From assembly GCF_000002235.5 (NCBI RefSeq), contig NW_022145604.1, positions 117,097 to 181,096 on the forward strand: 64,000 nucleotides of DNA. The letters are read 5' to 3'. Positions 1 to 12,200 of the stretch are shown here, piece by piece. Each line of letters opens with the position of its first letter. Position 1 is the first letter of the stretch. A program made the translations under genes and the position numbers. Origin of the DNA: Strongylocentrotus purpuratus (taxonomy: Eukaryota; Echinodermata; Echinoidea; Camarodonta; Strongylocentrotidae). Below the pieces are notes generated by a model that was given only the letters and a program-made list of their open reading frames with translations, was not told where the DNA came from and made no database searches.

Positions 1-1808
1 AAGAAATAATGAAAGAAGTAGAACTGTTTGGAGCACATGCGGGACCAAAAATTAACTGGACCAAATCAAATCTTATGAAACTTAATATAAATGACGATGA
101 AGTTGAAGATTTACATTTCACTGAAGACCCTATAAAATGTCTTGGTATTTATGTAGGTAAAAATTCTTTTGACGTTCAAAATTTAAACTGGGAAAGTAAA
201 GTAGAGAAAATAAAGAATACCTTGGATTTATGGAAAATGAGAAAACTTACATTGTACGGAAAAGTTGTTGTGATTAAACATTTAGTTATGTCTCAGATAG
301 TACATACTGCCACGGCAGTTCCGATCCCTTCTAAAATAATTAAACGTATAAATAAACTGGCTTACACATTTTTATGGAATTCTAAAACAGAAAAGGTGAA
401 ACGAAACATCTGTCACAATCCTGAAGTAGAAGGGGGGTTGGGAATGATCGACTTAGAGTCAAAATGCCGGTCACTCCGTCTTTCATGGATTCATAAATAT
501 TTAAGAGATGAACAAAGTGCTTGGAAAATTTTGTTTAAATATTGGATCAAGAAAATTGGGGATTTGCCACTTTGTTTGCATTTTAATTGCAAAAAGAGCG
601 ATATGTATCGTATTTGTAGAAAAAAACAGTTGCCTAACTTTTATGTTGACATGTTTTGTTCTTGGGCTGAATTAAAATATATTGATATGTTTACAGTAAC
701 AGATATTGAAAATGAAATGATTTGGTATAATAGCAATATTAAAGCTATGAATGAGTTATTGTATTTTCCAAACTGGATGAGAAACAATATTTTTAAAGTG
801 AAACAAGTCTTAGTTAACGGTATCTGGAAAGAAGTTGATTCTATTTGTATTAATTTTCAAGAAAATAAATTACTTTCCGCCTTCAAATTGGCAAAGTTAA
901 AAAGTGCATTCCCGAATTTTTGGTTGCAGAAATTACGTAATAGGTTACAATACGTAAATAGTCCACCGTCTGCAGTGGAATCCAGTACAATAGAAATAGT
1001 AACAGGTGACTCCATTGATGTAGCGGTCATGAAAGCCAAACACTTTTATAATTTGATGTTAGTAAAAAATAGACAGAATCTGCCGTGCATTTATTTTTGG
1101 AACGCTTATTTTGATTTACCCAATGAGTTTAACTGGAAAACGTTGCTCCATTATAAATTTTACTTTATAAATGACAACAGAATTAAGCAGTTTAATTTTA
1201 AATATCTTCATAGAATATTGCCCAGTAAAGACAATTTATGTAAATGGAAGATTAAAAATAATAATCTATGTGATATATGTAAGATTCCAGACACAACTAA
1301 CCACCTTCTCCTGGCTTGCAAGAAGGTTTCGCTTTTTTGGAAGATTGTATCCAAATTAATTGATACTTTGTTTAATTTTAAAATCCTTTTGAACGAAGAA
1401 ATTCTTTTAATAGGTCATGAAATAGAGAGAAGAGAAATGAATCTTGTCAATCTTATTTTAAACTTCGCTCAGTTTATTATCTATAGGAACAATATTAGAG
1501 AATGTTTTGGAAGTGAAAAGCACAGGATACATGCTGTATATTGGATAAAAGAATTAAAGGTGGAAATTCGCACCTATCTCAATATGAAATGTAATCAAAA
1601 GAAATTCGATACAAACGAAGTTACAAAAGTTACAAAAATGTTTTCATTATTTTAGTTAGTGATTATGTCACATTAGTTTCATGTTCTGTACTATGTATGA
1701 TATGTTACAATTGCATGAATTTTGTATTTAAACACTGTTGTAAATAGCTGTTATTTTATGATATGAACAAATAAAGTCCCTCGAAAGAGGATAAATAGAA
1801 AAAAAAAT
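1..1808 (+). mobile_element. 3' part of an L1/Tx1-like LINE, cut by the window edge
   Basis: The segment carries the C-terminal portion of a LINE ORF2, then about 150 bp of AT-rich 3' UTR ending near 1808 in a short A-run. The 5' end lies outside the window. The clade call rests on the protein in 3-1655 (post-RT domain with a GGLGMIDL-type block and a C-terminal CCHC knuckle). The reading frame is intact to its stop, so this copy may be fairly young. Confidence 0.8.
3..1655 (+). CDS. LINE ORF2 C-terminal half (after the reverse transcriptase core), partial
   Basis: The frame is open from the window start to a TAG at 1653-1655, about 550 residues. It begins at the end of the RT thumb region (FGAHAGPKINWTKS). 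It continues through the connection region typical of L1/Tx1 ORF2 (KLTLYGKVVVIKHL, FLWNS, GGLGMIDL) and ends with a cysteine-histidine knuckle (CDICKIPDTTNHLLLAC). In this family the whole protein nicks target DNA and reverse-transcribes the element RNA. The endonuclease and the YADD core are outside the window. No internal stops. The frame continues upstream of the first ATG (9), so that ATG is not the real start. Confidence 0.8.
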   Translation, partial: EIMKEVELFGAHAGPKINWTKSNLMKLNINDDEVEDLHFTEDPIKCLGIYVGKNSFDVQNLNWESKVEKIKNTLDLWKMRKLTLYGKVVVIKHLVMSQIVHTATAVPIPSKIIKRINKLAYTFLWNSKTEKVKRNICHNPEVEGGLGMIDLESKCRSLRLSWIHKYLRDEQSAWKILFKYWIKKIGDLPLCLHFNCKKSDMYRICRKKQLPNFYVDMFCSWAELKYIDMFTVTDIENEMIWYNSNIKAMNELLYFPNWMRNNIFKVKQVLVNGIWKEVDSICINFQENKLLSAFKLAKLKSAFPNFWLQKLRNRLQYVNSPPSAVESSTIEIVTGDSIDVAVMKAKHFYNLMLVKNRQNLPCIYFWNAYFDLPNEFNWKTLLHYKFYFINDNRIKQFNFKYLHRILPSKDNLCKWKIKNNNLCDICKIPDTTNHLLLACKKVSLFWKIVSKLIDTLFNFKILLNEEILLIGHEIERREMNLVNLILNFAQFIIYRNNIRECFGSEKHRIHAVYWIKELKVEIRTYLNMKCNQKKFDTNEVTKVTKMFSLF

Positions 1809-2890
1809 CAGGCAGGGGCGGCGATTTCTTGTCATGACCGGGGAGGATGAAATGCGAGGGACGAGGGAACAAAGTGAACAAGAGGGGCGAAGGTGATAAA
1901 AGGGACTACCCCCTCACAGGTTGTTGAAGTTTTGTTGTATTACAAAATGTCATTTCGTAGCAAAACTATAGTATAAAAAAAGCAATAAACTTTTGTCACA
2001 CTTTGATTTTCTTTGCCGGTAATTAGAAGTCCGAAGGATTGTAAATATTCAGTAGATAAATTTTAGTAAGTAGGGAGCTTGGGCATGGATGTAATTCTAT
2101 TTTCACTCTAGGCCTCTGTTATATACAAGTATACTGATATCGCTATGTGAGTTGAAATAGCAAATATATAGTAGTGGTAGGGAACTATTAAAACCAACCA
2201 ATATTACGGGATACCTGTAACATGCAAGATGTCACTTTTGCACCCCCCCCCCTCCAAAGACGGACTGGTTTTTCATTTTCTATGCCGAATGAGTTATATT
2301 TTTTTAATGAAATCTGTATTTATCAAATAATCTGCAAAAGTATGTACCTATTTCATAACTCTTTTTTTTTTTTTTTATCTTGATAAGTTTTATTGGTCAG
2401 AAAACAAAATGATTTACAAAATATGCGTTACATTTCATAACTCTTCATCTGGTTTACCATACAGAGTAAACTGTGCTTACAGATTTTCTACAATATTTCT
2501 CAAGAACCAAAAGGCAGATCGGGGTGCTTTATTAGTATGTTGTTCTTGAGGTCAAACAAATTAGAGTGAAAATATTTGCGCCCGATCGGATAATGTTTAG
2601 CCAAGTTCCAAAATATGATTTTTGATAAAAATCAATTTTTTGGGAAAATTAGTAAACTGCATGTCCGATCTGGTTGAAAGTTCTCTGCATAGCTCCCATA
2701 TGACCTGGACTACATGCATTAGACAACTTACAAAGTATTTAAGCACTTCCAAAAGTTCCCAGGCCTATTAACTCTAATCCTAACCTAGACATAAATAACC
2801 GTCTGGTATGGATCATTCTTTAATAAAAAAAAAAAACTAACATTTGCCAACATTCCCTATACACAGACGGTAACCCGTAGGCTCGCACAA

Positions 2891-2891
<1 letters not shown>

Positions 2892-2952
<61 letters not shown>
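2892..2952. repeat. Uninterrupted G homopolymer, 61 bases
   Basis: A pure run of G from 2892 to 2952, preceded by CGCACAAC and followed by CTACAAAA. Long dG runs recur in the window (for example near 5491-5522), so this is part of a pattern, but this one is the longest. Length is likely unstable and hard to sequence. Confidence 0.95.
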
Positions 2953-3808
2953 CTACAAAAAGTTTCTCCCCCGATTTTCTATATTTAGATCAAATTTCTG
3001 ATGTATAAATCAGATAGAAAAAAAATATGTACATTTTCTCCTTTGTACAGTCATCAAAGTTTGTATTATCTATTTCCATATGCGAAATTTACGGACTAAC
3101 TTTATACGAGTTATCCAATTTTATTTCAGAACCATTAAAATGTTACGTTCCTGCATTCGAACTGGTAATCCATGACATGACCCGGCCAATATATTTCCGG
3201 TTCAACTTACCAAAACTTAGCCAATCAGAGCACTTGTTTAATATTGGGTTTGTGAATATTCATATATTACTGGGTGAAGCCGGGCTGACTCGTACGTATA
3301 ACGCATAGCTAGAGGTAGACGCTCGAGAAAAAAAATATTCATCAACTCAAACCAAGATTATAAAATATTTGAATGCACCTTGAATCAAGAGTAATAACCA
3401 ATTATTGTCGATTGACAGGACTCGTTGAGTACTATTTTATATTTTCCTATTTAACCTTAATCAAAGCACTGCATTCAGCAATTTGTGTGTCGTTGGGCTT
3501 TGTTTTAGTTCAAACAATTAAGAAAGATAATTTGTCTATACTAGATAATACACATGTCATTACATTATTTTATCCTAAACATAAACAAACTAATAATGCC
3601 CATATTTGCTTTACTGATTTGCGGTCACACGCGCTCACAATGGAATAAGAATATTCATCCCTTTTTAATTAATGTTTGATAGAAGAGAAATTGATTGCGT
3701 GTTACTTCATTTTCTTTATGTTACAGTCCAATGAGACCTACAACAATTTTTCATTTAAAACATCTTTTATCATATGAACTTCTCTTATTCCCCGACCCTC
3801 CTCCTCTC

Positions 3809-3831
3809 CCTCTCTCTCTCTCTCTCTCTCT
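3809..3831 (+). repeat. (CT)n microsatellite
   Basis: Dinucleotide CT repeat of about 23 bases in a pyrimidine-rich stretch. Confidence 0.9.
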
Positions 3832-3994
3832 GAACTGTACTAACTGCAATACTAGGACCGCTACACTTCTTTCCTACTCGTTAGGTTCCATCCCACTACT
3901 ATAACCTGCAACAGCTTTGCATCTTTACACCACTACACTACTGTACTACTTCTATCATAGGCACCGAAAGCGAGGGGCAGAACGCATTTTCTCT

Positions 3995-4037
3995 CCCCCC
4001 CCCCCCCCCCCCCCAAAAAAAAAAAAAAAAAAAAAAA
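3995..4037 (+). repeat. C20 followed directly by A23
   Basis: About 20 C then about 23 A with nothing between. Could be the junction of a retroposon A-tail with a C-run, or simple slippage. Confidence 0.9.
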
Positions 4038-4231
4038 TCAGCAGTAAACAAGTAAAAATGGTTTGTATTTTTTAACCAAAAAGAAGACAAAAATAATAAA
4101 CATGAATGGAATCACATAAAAGTTTTATTCCATTCAAAGAAAAGGAGAGTAAAAAGGATTTAAATTTCCTAAACATTCCGCATTCCCCTATATTTATCAA
4201 TGATGAGGCTACCCTGGGTAAACAAGACATA

Positions 4232-4259
4232 CTATTATTATTATTATTATTATTATTAT
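4232..4259 (+). repeat. (TTA)n microsatellite
   Basis: About nine TTA units. Confidence 0.9.
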
Positions 4260-4699
4260 GAAGGATTTTATAATGTCGATACGCGCATATCGTGGAAATA
4301 TTGTGAGAGGATTAGAAAGCGTGTGTTTTTTTATTATAGGGGTGAGAAGACATGAGCCCCTGAACACTAGCATACTGCTGTGGGGGGGGCAGTTGCCCCC
4401 CCCCCCCCCCCAATAAAATTCAAACGTGGTTTATTTCTAATTCGATACCAGTGATTTGCAAATTTTGCTGAAATGACATGATTTTCCGGGTTTTTTTTTT
4501 TTTTAACTTGTTTTGTAAAATATTCAATTTTATGCGTTTGTTTGAAAATTACCAATCACAAAATTTAAAGTTAGGCAAAACATTTACTTTTTAGAAGCCT
4601 TCAAGTTATGGCCTGTAAAAAGGCGGGGCTTGGGGGTTCGGGGCTCGGGGCCCTCACTTTTTTTGAAAAAGTATGTTAAAGAGAAAATGAAAGAAAGAG

Positions 4700-4900
4700 A
4701 GAAAGAAATAAGGTATCAAAATGTGCTCATCTGACCGTAATTAAATGCCTAAAACCCCTGAGCTTCATGGGGCTCAGCCCCCTGGACCCCACGCCAATTA
4801 TTGACCTGCCAGTGTCACAAATAAGGTATATAATATGCTTATCTGTACGCTATTGAATGTCTAAAACCCCTGAGCCCCTGGACCCCACGCCAATTTATGC
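4700..4900. repeat. Diverged tandem duplication of about 110 bp
   Basis: Two copies share an AATAAGGTAT start, then TAAAACCCCTGAGC and TGGACCCCACGCCAATT. The first is about 4707-4800, the second about 4822-4900. The second lacks the GGGGCTCAGCCCC part. Probably a repeat-element fragment; family not recognised. Confidence 0.6.
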
Positions 4901-5015
4901 TCCAATCGCTTCGCTTGCTACACTCTACCTGATCGTTAATACTCTACCTTGAAAAGGGTGAGCCCCTGGAATGTTTGCCCCCCCCCCCCATCCCAAACTG
5001 CTTCCGGCGCGCCTG

Positions 5016-5130
5016 ACTACTACTACTACTACTGTAAACACAACCACGACTAATACCACTACTAATACCACTACTAATACCACCACTACTACTAGTACTA
5101 GTACTATCACCACCATCATTATCGTGAATG
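5016..5130. repeat. ACT/ACC-type trinucleotide tract
   Basis: Imperfect ACT, ACC and ATC triplets over about 115 bp. Both strands are open (poly-Thr on +, poly-Val on -) only because of the triplet periodicity; no gene is inferred. Confidence 0.85.
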
Positions 5131-5311
5131 CCGCTGCCACGCTACTATATAAGATGACGATGACGACTATGATACAGTTATTACTACTATCATACGAGCT
5201 ACTCCTTTTACCGGCCTACTCTTTTACTCTGACCCAGTATTACAGGGATATTTCTCTACTGTTTACTAAAACAAAGACATTGACATCTCTTTGATACACT
5301 ACACTCCTTAC

Positions 5312-5487
5312 CAGGCGCGTACGCAGGATTTTTTCAAGGGGGGGTTTTAACATTCATAAATCGGGCCGAAAATTTCGCAACGACTCAGCCGACCGCTGAA
5401 TAAGCGGGGGGGGGGGGGGTAAGAGGACACATTTTTTTTTTTTTTGGTCCCCAAAAATCGCAACGACTCAGCCGACCGCTGAATAAG

Positions 5488-5523
<36 letters not shown>

Positions 5524-5630
5524 AAGAGGACACTTTTGTTGTTTTTTTTTTACCTCGAAATTTGAAAATTTGACATTTTGCTCCGTTGGGAGGGGGGTAA
5601 GGTCACCTGTTTTAGGTCATTCATGGGGAT

Positions 5631-5673
<43 letters not shown>

Positions 5674-5804
5674 AAAACAAAACAAAGGGGGGGGGGTTTC
5701 AGGTTTTTTTTAGGGGGGGTTTATACACATAAAAATACCAAAGGGGGGGTTTAACCCCCCAAACCCCCCCCCCCCCCCCCCCCCCCCCCCTGCGTACGCG
5801 CCTG
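5312..5804. mobile_element. Non-autonomous hAT-type element with 8-bp target duplication
   Basis: The left end CAGGCGCGTACGCAGG (5312) is the exact reverse complement of the right end (5789-5804). The element is flanked by perfect 8-bp direct repeats CTCCTTAC at 5304-5311 and 5805-5812. CAGG-type termini with an 8-bp duplication are the hallmark of the hAT superfamily. It is 493 bp, has no transposase, and consists mostly of G, C and T homopolymers. A perfect duplication suggests a recent insertion. Confidence 0.88.
5378..5533 (+). repeat. Duplicated segment with variable poly-G inside the hAT element
   Basis: Two copies of a unit reading CGCAACGACTCAGCCGACCG, CTGAATAAGC, a G run, then GGTAAGAGGACAC. 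The G run is about 14 in the first copy and over 30 in the second. Confidence 0.8.
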
Positions 5805-5812
5805 CTCCTTAC

Positions 5813-6103
5813 ATTCTTATGAAAACGTGTGTATATTTCACATGCCATATTAAATACTAATCGCTGCGTGTTTAAGATAAAGAGATTAGTCAACAAACAC
5901 AACCCGACAATAAGCTGCTGTTTTCCGCTAACCACTGATTCATGTAGTGTATTTTCTTTCCTTTTGGTTAGAAATTAGTCACCATTCATTCACAAGGGAA
6001 CATAAATCACGATGTTAAAGAGAATGCTTCAGATTCCATGCCAAATTTAAAAGCAAGCAAGCAGATAAAGGGTCAGTACAAAGTTTAACGTTGTAGGAGA
6101 AAC
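5813..6103 (+). promoter_or_regulatory. Upstream region of the GH3-family gene
   Basis: About 290 bp between the hAT element and the proposed start codon. No clear TATA box or CpG cluster. The 5' UTR and promoter must lie here or further upstream, beyond the hAT insertion. Function is inferred from position only. Confidence 0.3.
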
Positions 6104-6236
6104 ATGGCTCACCGCTCTATCCAACCGTGTTTGCTGTTGCTATCGTGTGTGTCTTTTATAATTGGTGTAAACGGGCTTAATTATTGCTTTCATTCTCTCA
6201 ATGCTTTCGGAGCAATGTGGAAACGTACTATTTCAG
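6104..6236 (+). CDS. GH3-family gene exon 1 (start, hydrophobic N-terminus)
   Basis: ATG at 6104 has a good context (AAC before, G after). It encodes 44 residues with a hydrophobic stretch (PCLLLLSCVSFIIG) that looks like a signal peptide or signal anchor. The donor CAG|GTAAGA follows at 6237. Ends in phase 1, matching exon 2. Confidence 0.75.
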
Positions 6237-9200
6237 GTAAGAATATTAAAACAGGTATCGCTTAAATAGGGAGAGGACATAAATCTCATAATATGGCCCG
6301 GATACTGCTTTTTCAAAATAACCATCTGTAGGAATGACACCTTAAGCAGCAGTGTGCCAAACATTTCAGATCGGATACCGGGTTATTCTAACAGACATTC
6401 TGTCAGGACAAGTCAACGAGAAATATGAACTATATTCTGGAAATTCGTGTCTTTGCAATATAGATGTACATTCAAGTGATCGAGTTACACGTGAATGGAA
6501 TTCAGCCTTATAAACATGTAAATGTATATACACAATTCACCGTGATACAGGTAAATTTGTTCACATGTCAAAAACAACACTTTTTATGCCATTCAGTTAT
6601 GGCGTATGATTTTCTTAACATTATTACCACAAAAGTGCTAAGAAACGGGAATATCAACGTTACAGATCATGCAATATTACAGTGATTGGGTGCTGTATTC
6701 ATCTGCTATGCTGGCTCCTTTACCATCAACCAGATAGTATAAATCCTGATGCATTTCCATATGTAAGCAGTCAGGCACGTACGCAGGATTTTTGCAAGGG
6801 GGGGGGGGGGTTAACATTTGAAAATTACGCAGAAAATTCGCAATTTTTTTTGTTGTTGGCTTGTTCGTGTTGGTTAATACGCATAACCGGCCGGCCCATG
6901 TATTGTTATTATTACACCATGTTTGTTTTTTTTAAAGTGGAGCTGAATTGGTATAATCTTATTGGCTAATTTTGGCTAAAATTACCTTCATAGCAACGGA
7001 AGAAATCACATTTAGGTGCGATTGTTCGGTGTACGAGAGGGAGGGGTAGGGCATAGTACTAGTAGGGGTGACAGCTTTTCAAATAGCGGAACTCCCTAAT
7101 GAAAACATTTTCAGAGAACAACAAAGAGATAGATAACACTGAATGAATGTTGAGCTTCCCAGTAGAAAGTAATAACTTGATCTCTTTTCGACAAAGAGGT
7201 ATATGCTGTCCATGGCCTTTCAATGAGTGGTAACAATGGAATTATTATGAAACCTACTGTTACGGCACAAACAGATCTATATTGAGATCGTATATTGAGT
7301 ACATTTCTTCTGATATGCTTTTTGTTTTACCTCTATACCTCTATTACCTAAATATGCCCATTATTATACATGGAATAACATGCAACATGCAATGGAAAAG
7401 AAATGCATGACTTCTATCGAGAGTTACTATAACTATTATAACATTAAATCACATTTAAGCATATTAAATGGAGGGAAAATCTATATTAACTTTATCTAGG
7501 TACTCTAGGGATAATATGTCTACTGCTTTCATTGGTGACGGTCCGCATTTCGACACTACGAATAGCTGATGGACATACGGTCATCACAGCTATACTCCAC
7601 TACGTACTTATCAACTGCACCTTACTCAGAAATGAACTACGCATGCGTGATTATCATTCAGCGTGGAGAAATCCACGTGAAGCACAGGAGAAACTCCTGC
7701 AGGACATCATCCAAAAAAACGGTGACACAGTTTACGGGCGACAACACAAGCTGAAAGTAAGAACACTAATTATTTATTATCAACACTTTGCATCATTATT
7801 CAGAGACCGTGGATTTTGATCATTGAGTTTGGGTGGGGCATGATTCTTAAAGATTTCATACAGGTTGTATGGAGTTAGGGAGAGGACTTGGCTATTCTTC
7901 TATGTTATTTCAAAATAATAAACCAGTCAAAGTCCCCCATTTTGTTGATTAAAGATCAATTTTTTAAATAATGTAATGATTATTATAATCTAATTATCAT
8001 TCCCTTCAAAATAAATGTTAAAAACAAAAAGGAGTGTTGTTTACCTTCTATATCCATAGGACGTTCATTTTCTAAATGATCTAAGGAAGACACATCCTCT
8101 GACTACATACGACCATTATCGCTCATACATCGACAGAATGGCAATTGGAGAGAAAGGTGTGTTAACTTCTGAGGCACCAATGCGCTTTGCTCTCACCTCC
8201 GGTACTACGGGCAAGGCTAAAATGTGGCCCTATCTCAAATCATATATATCAGATTCATACAAGATCATGTACGGTTTGGTCAGTGCTATCACGTTTAAGA
8301 CCTTCAACGAGAGGAGTCTGTTGCAACAAGATATTTGGCTTTACACTGCTCCAAAAACAAGGTAAGAAAGCAATCGCTTCCATTACTCAAGAAAAATGAA
8401 CATTTTGATATACTAACGCATTATGCATTATTCTACACTGCCAATACTACAATGTGTTTTGAAAGATGTGCATGTCTTTATAGTAACTGTAAACAAAGAT
8501 TTGAATTCGATGGCAAACTTTGCAACTTTCCGGCATTGATCACACCCTTTCCCCCTTTTATTTCACTCACAAGATTCACCGAAGGAGGTATCTTAATGGG
8601 ACTTGGGTTCTATTAACATGATCACACCCTTTCCCCCTTTTATTTCACTCACAAGATTCACCGAAGGAGGTATCTTAATGGGACTTGGGTTCTATTAACA
8701 TGATCACACCCTTTCCCCCTTTTATTTCACTCACAAGATTCACCGAAGGAGGTATCTTAATGGGACTTGGGTTCTATCAACATGATCACACCCTTCCCCC
8801 CTTTTATTTCACTCACAAGATTCACCGAATGAGGTATCGTAATGGAACTTGGGTTATATTAACATGATCACACCCTTTTCCCCTTTTATTTCACTCACAA
8901 GATTCACCGAATGAGGTATCGTAATGGAACTTGGGTTCTATTAACATGATCACACCCTTTCCCCCTTTTATTTCACTCACAAGATTCACCGAATGAGGTA
9001 TCGTAATGGAACTTGGGTTCTATTAACATGATCACACCCTTTCCCCCTTTTATTTCACTCACAAGATTCACCGAAGGAGGTATCTTAATGGAACTTGGGT
9101 TCTATTAACATGATCACACCCTTTCCCACTTTTATTTCACTCACAAGATTCACCTAATGAGGTATCTTAATGGGACTTGGGTTCTATCAACATGATCACA

Positions 9201-12200
9201 CCCTTCCCCCCTTTTATTTCACTCACAAGATTCACCGAATGAGGTATCGTAATGGAACTTGGGTTCTATTAACATGATCACACCCTTTCCCCCTTTTATT
9301 TCACTCACAAGATTCACCGAAGGAGGTATCTTAATGGAACTTGGGTTCTATTAACATGATCACACCCTTTCCCCCTTTAATTTCACTCACAAGATTCACC
9401 TAATGAGGTATCTTAATGGGACTTGGGTTCTATTAACATGATCACACCCTTTCCCACTTTTATTTCACTCACAAGATTCACCTAATGAGGTATCTTAATG
9501 GGACTTGGGTTCTATTAACATGATCACACCCTTTCCCCCTTTTATTTCACTCACAAGATTCACCGAATGAGGTATCTTAATGGAACTTGGGTTCTATCAA
9601 CATGATCACATCCTTTCCCCTCTTTCATTTCACTCACAAGATTCACCGAATGAGGTATCTTAATGGAACTTGGGTTCTATTAACATGATCACACCCTTTC
9701 CCACTTTTATTTCACTCACAAGATTCACCGAAGGAGGTATCTTAATGGGACTTGGGTTCTATTAACATGATCACACCCTTTCCCCCTTTAATTTCACTCA
9801 CAAGATTTACCTAATGAGGTATCTTAATGGGTGTAACTTCCAAACAAACCAGAACTTGTGAAGAGCGCCACCTTGTGGCGAAGTTTAGACACTGTATATA
9901 AAATAGGGCTGACGATATGAACCCGGGAAACCGAATGGTCTTTCAACCTTCTTTTTCTGTCAAGAAAGTGCTCTATTTACTTGAATACTGGACATGAATC
10001 ATGGGATAGGTCACTAGAGAACGCATTTGTTTGCATGGAGAATGTTTCGATGAGAAGAAAGCAGAATTAAAGTTTGTTTTAGACAGATTATAACCAGTTT
10101 TTCATCGATTGACCTGTCTTAGTTGAACTGTGTAGCTGTATTGAGTAAGTGCAACGCACCGTGACAATTTGCTAGTAGGCCTAATAGTATTTACACCTGA
10201 GATACACGTGAGAACTTATTACGAGGTGAATGACCTTTGCGACATGTGAGTGTTGTGGGAGCAAAGTAAAGAGGACAGAGCTGAGAAGCGTATGGAGCAA
10301 GTCAGATCACGGGTTCAAATATTAAGGCGCCAGTCAGACGCATGAGAGAACAAGAGAGATTTTACAAGATGGCAATATCTAAATTATGGCACTTACATTA
10401 GTTGAAAGACCAAGCTGTTTCACTGCTGATGAGGTCTAAGGTCTATGTGCGTGAAGTCACCTGAATTCTGAATAGAGAACGAAACCAAGTAATAGATGAC
10501 ATGGATCCATACTATGCACCCTCACAGTTGAATGGAGAAGATGTAAGGCAAGAGAGTTATCTTTTGCAAGATGAAGATCCTTTTATGCCCCAAGGCCAAG
10601 CATCAAGTTTGGAGAGTGAAGATCAGCATGTAGCACAATCAGGAAATAGGCCTAGAGTTAATAGACCTAACATGGCTGCCCCAAGGGAGAGTCCTGAGAG
10701 TATGAATGGAACAACAGACCATATATCTGCCGCTGCTGGAAATATGATAGACCCAATGATAATTTGTATGCAGCAGCAAAACCAACTTATGCAAATGTTG
10801 GTTCAGTGCAACATGAGAGCATCGTTGCCATCACCACAGGTAAAACCATTTTTGTGGTAACCCACTGGAATACAGGTCGTTTATTAAGTCCTTTGAGCAT
10901 GCTGTAGAGTCCAAAACTGCAGATAACACGGATCGGCTGTATTACCTGGACCAATACACTAGAGGGGAAGCAAACTCCATTGTCAAGAGCTGTATGTATG
11001 GACCAAGTGAAGCAGGCTACCTAAAGGCAAAGGAGCTGCTAAGGAAAAAGTTTGGAGATAAACATAAGATAATGGAAGCTATGATGAATAAAGCTTCACA
11101 ATGGCCTGAAATCAAGTCAGAAGATGGAGAGGAGCTTCACAAGTACTCCACATTCATAACTGAGTTGCATAACATGGCGATAGATTTGAACATGGAAATG
11201 GAAGTGAATCACACACAAAATGTAAAGATGGTCATAGGAAGGTTGCCTTTTAAGTTGAGAGATAAGTGGAGGTACAAAGCTGATGACATTGTAGAAGAAC
11301 GGCAAAGGAGAATTACATTTGGTGATGTGCAGGCCTTCATTGCCAAACAGACCAGGATTATGACAAACCCAGCCTACGGGGACCTGAAATACACACAGTC
11401 ACAGAGTCAGGGAAGAACACCTGGAAGGCTTGGAAAGTCTGCAGCTCCACATAAAGCCAGCCTTAACACGGCTATGAGACAAGACACAAAGACAAGTGGC
11501 AATGGTCAAGAGTTTGCACATACAGCCAGCAATGACACAACTATGAAAGTTGGAATAATGGAAGGAGGAAAAGAAATCTGCACTTTCTGTAATGATGAGA
11601 GCCACCAAATCGAGGAATGTAAGGTGTTATCATCACAGCCTTATGATGACAGGATAACCTTCTGTAAGAAAACTGGGCTATGTTTCAGCTGTCTAAAGAA
11701 GGCCAGGCATATTGCCAAAGATTGCAGAAGGAAATTAAAATGCAGCAAATGTAACAGACTGCATCCGACAGCATTACACAGAGACTGGAAGGGTAATTCT
11801 AACAGTAACAGTCAAGATAGCAACAATGCTGACAGGCAACATGTCAGACTGCAGCCCCAAGAGGCAGAAGCATCGTTCACCCCTTCAGTAGTGACACAGA
11901 TAAACAATCATGAAAATGATGATGGAAATGTAGATGATGGCCAACAAGCAACGGCGAGGAATATCAAGTGCAGTTATATTGATTCCAGAGCTGAGTCAGC
12001 TGACGTACTACCTGGAATAGTCCCAGTGCTGATTCGTTCACAAGACACACAGGTCCAACTGAAGACATATGCATTGATTGATTCAGGAAGCAATGCAGTA
12101 TTTTGCACGGATGAATTGGCAAGAGACCTGAAGGTTAAAGGGAAAAAGATGAACATTCACATGTCAACCATGACAGATGAGAAGGTGGTGTCAAGCCATA

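Larger units (their letters stand above)
1809..5303. other. Intergenic region rich in simple repeats
   Basis: No convincing gene in 3.5 kb. Small open frames here have no recognisable domain. It holds the G61 homopolymer, a (CT)n tract, a C20-A23 double homopolymer, a (TTA)n tract, a duplicated segment around 4707-4900 and a trinucleotide tract, listed separately. Stretches 2000-2880 and 3000-3780 are AT-rich unique-looking DNA. Confidence 0.6.

Noticed and set aside
4925..5294. Poly-Val frame on minus and poly-Thr frame on plus
   Set aside because: Explained by the trinucleotide repeat.
8335..8867. Frames reading ITPFPPFISLTRFTEGGILM
   Set aside because: These are translations of the minisatellite; only the last unit joins a real exon.
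8538..9826. CRISPR-like array
   Set aside because: Units are contiguous near-identical repeats without unique spacers, in an animal intron.
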